Assembly (NCBI GenBank): GCA_937974565.1
Contig: CALJWL010000059.1
Coordinates: forward strand, 1 to 34,151
Direction of reading: 5' to 3'
Length of the DNA stretch: 34,151 nt
From: an uncultured Arenicella sp.
GTDB taxonomy: Bacteria; Pseudomonadota; Gammaproteobacteria; Arenicellales; Arenicellaceae
In this document: positions 31,747 through 34,151 of the stretch, one piece after another
Layout of the letters: each line of letters starts with the position of its first letter
Numbering within the stretch: the stretch's first letter is position 1
Position numbers and translations under genes: made by a program
The notes under the pieces: generated by a model
What the model saw: only the letters and a program-made list of their open reading frames with translations
What the model was told of the DNA's origin: nothing
The model's database searches: none

Positions 31747-33669
31747 TTAAAATAGTTTTTCCTTTGAACACATCACTCCCCCGTTACCAACACTGGCACT
31801 CCCTAAATGATATCGCCACAGCTTTTGGCCACTCCCACACTTACCGTAGTAACCAAAATCAGCGTATCCGTCATTGTTAAAATCTCCCACACCAATCTCA
31901 TTACTGAATGTTTCATTGGAAAAATACGCAGCGCTATGGGTAAATGTATAATCAGTAAATTTAAGCTCACTGCTATTTTTTGAACCCGTTATTAGAACCC
32001 TCAAACAGGTTCGACTAGAATTGTCGTCACACGTACCAGAATAGATAAGATCAGATTTACCATCTTTGTTGAAATCCCCACTATGCACTCCAATATTTAA
32101 CGTGCTGCTGTTTGTGCGAAATGAGTTGCCAAAGTTTTTAGGCAATTCGTTAGAGTGATTTAGTTTGCCTTTATGGTTTATTTGCACTCTCCAACACGGG
32201 TTAGTCGCGCTACCACAACTCCCTCGATACGCAATATCATCCAGACCGTCGTCATTAAAATCCCCGACCTGAAGGCCATACTTAGCGCTATCACTAGAAA
32301 AGTAGGCACCATTACCCCAATTCTCTGCTTTGATTGTCGTGGTTCTGGTTTCTTTATTAAAGAACCAACGCTGGGCTCTCCAGCACCTATTACTTCTCGA
32401 TCCACAAAACCCTCTATTCACTCTAACAGGAATATTGTCTCCATGAAGGTCAGCGTAAACAGCACCAAATACATTTGTCTCATTGCTCACATAATCACGC
32501 CACAAATTTATGGAATATTCATTTCCCATAAAATTTTCGGCACTGGGGCTGGGGGAACGATGATCAAAATGATGTGCATTCCTTTCGGTCTGTGCAAAAC
32601 TATTTTTTTGGATCTTAAACACACCCTCAGGTTTACCACGAATCGAAATTGCACGCGGCTCAGCACTGTTTAAAAAAGTGTTTTCTTCAATAATAATATC
32701 TTTGCCAGCCTTTATGGAACCTTCAGGGCAAATTTCTCTATCATTGATGTCGCGACAACCGTGCATATCAAAACTATGTTCTGTTTGACCACGCTCAGAT
32801 ACATTATAACGCGCCTGATAACCACTGTTATTTTTTCCTGTGCCCGCAATATCGTGCCTATTGTGACTGAAAAAATTCGCTTCTATTAGTGCAGAGGCAT
32901 TATTTACTAATACTCCATAACCCAACCCATGATTTTTTCTATCACCGCAGTCCGTGTTTCCTTGTTCCGATCTTTGATTATGGTGTATGTGGTTGTTTAT
33001 AATCTTACCTGCGTTCGTTTCATGAGCGCTTACCGCAGCATGAGACCAATTAAAAATTTCGTTGTTATCAACAACAGCATCGTTATCGACAACGGCATTA
33101 CTATCTTTCGGCTTTCCAATATGAATGCCTACGGTTTCATAGCTAGTACAACCATTACGATTACGATGCGGTGTTGGGCCTTGGATCCTAAGGCCCGTTA
33201 TTCTTGACCCTTTTTCCATCCTAAATAAAGCCGGAAAACTATTCGTTTCTGGATTAAAAGATTTACTAAACATTAACGCCCCCAGCGAACCTAATGTTCC
33301 CCGATCAGAGGCCAGAGTAACCCCGGGAGGAATTTTTATATTCCATCGGCCTGATAAATCAAGACTTAAATCCCCTCTAACAAAAACAGTATCACCATAA
33401 CTGGCCATGTCTAAAGCATAAATCAACTGCTCTTCAATGGTTTTGTATGCGGCCTGATTCTCAATGGGCAAATTTATTCGAACCGAGCTACTCGGCACTA
33501 GACTTACGTACTCTCTGGTTCGTTCTTCATCATAATATTTTCCCCCACCAATCGGGTTACCGGTTTTGTTTTTGAGTTCCTCAATCATGGTTGCACTGGC
33601 GACTTGCCCCAAGAAAAAACTCGTTAGTAATACAATAAAAAAAGAGAGTTTCTTTAAATTTAAATACAT
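31747..33669 (-). CDS. Secreted right-handed beta-helix protein with C-terminal VCBS/FG-GAP calcium repeats
   Basis: 640 residues from the ATG at 33669; AGGA sits six bases before it, whereas the ATG at 33675 has AGGA directly abutting it. A signal peptide covers about 1-26 (LKKLSFFIVLLTSFFLGQVASA). Residues ~75-400 form a parallel beta-helix with PbH1-like repeats (IDNNEIFNWSHAAVSAHET type turns, HNQ/HNRHDIAG and NTFLNSAEPRAISIRG), comparable to polysaccharide lyases. The C-terminus has three repeats of a calcium-loop motif, GDFNDDGLDDI, GDFNKDGKSDL and GDFNNDGYADF, spaced 62 and 64 residues (about 469, 531, 595). After the first two a cysteine pair and CWR/CLR follow (for example CGSATNPCWRVQ); the third keeps CGSGQKLWRY. 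Substrate and partner unknown. Confidence 0.85.
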   Translation of the reverse strand: MYLNLKKLSFFIVLLTSFFLGQVASATMIEELKNKTGNPIGGGKYYDEERTREYVSLVPSSSVRINLPIENQAAYKTIEEQLIYALDMASYGDTVFVRGDLSLDLSGRWNIKIPPGVTLASDRGTLGSLGALMFSKSFNPETNSFPALFRMEKGSRITGLRIQGPTPHRNRNGCTSYETVGIHIGKPKDSNAVVDNDAVVDNNEIFNWSHAAVSAHETNAGKIINNHIHHNQRSEQGNTDCGDRKNHGLGYGVLVNNASALIEANFFSHNRHDIAGTGKNNSGYQARYNVSERGQTEHSFDMHGCRDINDREICPEGSIKAGKDIIIEENTFLNSAEPRAISIRGKPEGVFKIQKNSFAQTERNAHHFDHRSPSPSAENFMGNEYSINLWRDYVSNETNVFGAVYADLHGDNIPVRVNRGFCGSRSNRCWRAQRWFFNKETRTTTIKAENWGNGAYFSSDSAKYGLQVGDFNDDGLDDIAYRGSCGSATNPCWRVQINHKGKLNHSNELPKNFGNSFRTNSSTLNIGVHSGDFNKDGKSDLIYSGTCDDNSSRTCLRVLITGSKNSSELKFTDYTFTHSAAYFSNETFSNEIGVGDFNNDGYADFGYYGKCGSGQKLWRYHLGSASVGNGGVMCSKEKLF

Positions 33670-33675
33670 ATTCAT

Positions 33676-33679
33676 TCCT
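33676..33679 (-). promoter_or_regulatory. Ribosome binding site deciding the beta-helix start
   Basis: AGGA on the minus strand, six bases before the ATG at 33669 and touching the ATG at 33675. The spacing favours the second ATG. Confidence 0.5.
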
Positions 33680-34151
33680 AAAACAGCTTATTACTTAAAT
33701 GATAATAGTTTGGTTATGCCCATATTTTTTTTACGGCAGAGACAATATTACCTTCGTTTATTTAATGAAGTTTGTCTACATAACAATATCCTTATCCAAG
33801 TGGTTCGGTACCATACCGAGAGGAGGTCACTTTAGGTTTTCTAACTATAACACAACTGTATGTAAAAAAGGCTATGTTTTTAGAACCGTGAAGCGGAATC
33901 ATTAGCTATTTAGTTCGCAATATCCTGATAAGTGATAGGTGCAGACAACAGCCTGTGAAATTAGACGATAAAGCAGCAAGCCTCTTGAGGTTGATGTTCT
34001 GCGATTAAACCTAAGGAACCTCTGATTTAATCGTTTTCACCGAGCCGTTTTCTCATTATTCGGTTTTCACTGGCAATATTTCCCCTTAAGTTGTTGATTT
34101 AGCTTGCAATCTGGCACTTTTACCAAATTGCAGGCGCACTGCGGCCTAGGC
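33680..34151. other. Gene-free right edge; hairpin and possible IS terminus
   Basis: No convincing gene in about 470 bases. Short frames exist but have no recognisable product. At 34002-34033 an inverted repeat (CGATTAAA ... TTTAATCG, 16-base loop) is followed by TTTT. Between the arms lies GGAACCTCTGA, which resembles the ends of some insertion sequences, so an element may start here and continue beyond the window; this is a weak impression. On the minus strand a frame open from the window edge ends in a stop near 34074. Confidence 0.3.

Noticed and set aside
33699-33905. Plus-strand frame of 68 codons at the right edge
   Set aside because: No ribosome site, no recognisable product, and AT-rich composition typical of noncoding sequence here.

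Overview
The window looks like chromosomal core sequence from a free-living, probably marine, gammaproteobacterium. The basis is gene content: LpoA, RppH, a quinone-dependent class 2 PyrD, a type A RNase P RNA, an rsmI/lpoA/yraN/dolP cluster and a NavMs-like sodium channel. Base composition is moderate, no tRNA, rRNA, CRISPR array or intact transposon was seen, and I cannot name the genus. TGA is used as an ordinary stop codon here (for example by yadG and yadH).

Layout. 1-725: a truncated RlaP-like nucleotidyltransferase running off the left edge. 862-3994: a BaiN/HI0933-type flavoprotein, divergent from a YadG/YadH-type ABC exporter. 4099-6946: a SixA-type phosphatase, then on the same strand an ECF sigma factor, a zinc-finger membrane anti-sigma factor and a secreted PDZ protein that look like one signalling operon. 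7212-12056: ppc, a single-domain voltage-gated sodium channel on the opposite strand, and an SPFH/prohibitin membrane protein. 12367-16037: ffh, a ypjD-type membrane protein and ispG. 16078-18066: a small unknown protein, the RNase P RNA gene with its promoter and terminator, and pyrD. 18161-21991: a DUF819 membrane protein, a decay zone (IS3-type orfA remnant plus a GNAT gene broken by two TGA codons) and an Atm1-type ABC transporter. 22051-28364: an envelope block of dacB, rsmI, lpoA, yraN, dolP and rfaE2. 28406-31612: a short penicillin-binding transpeptidase, rppH, a HAD-IB phosphatase and a Bcp-type peroxiredoxin. 31747-33669: a secreted beta-helix protein with three VCBS/FG-GAP calcium-loop repeats. 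The last ~480 bases hold no convincing gene.

Functional themes. Cell-envelope genes dominate: LpoA, DacB, the transpeptidase, DolP, RfaE2 and the ECF/anti-sigma/PDZ cassette. Housekeeping genes cover RNA processing (rnpB, rppH, rsmI, possibly RlaP), protein targeting (ffh), isoprenoid and pyrimidine synthesis (ispG, pyrD) and anaplerosis (ppc).

The least ordinary items are the sigma/anti-sigma/PDZ cassette, the beta-helix/VCBS protein, the sodium channel and the decay zone at 19.5-20.1 kb. I did not find a clear multi-gene defence or mobile system. All assignments rest on motifs and family knowledge read by eye; no database search was run.
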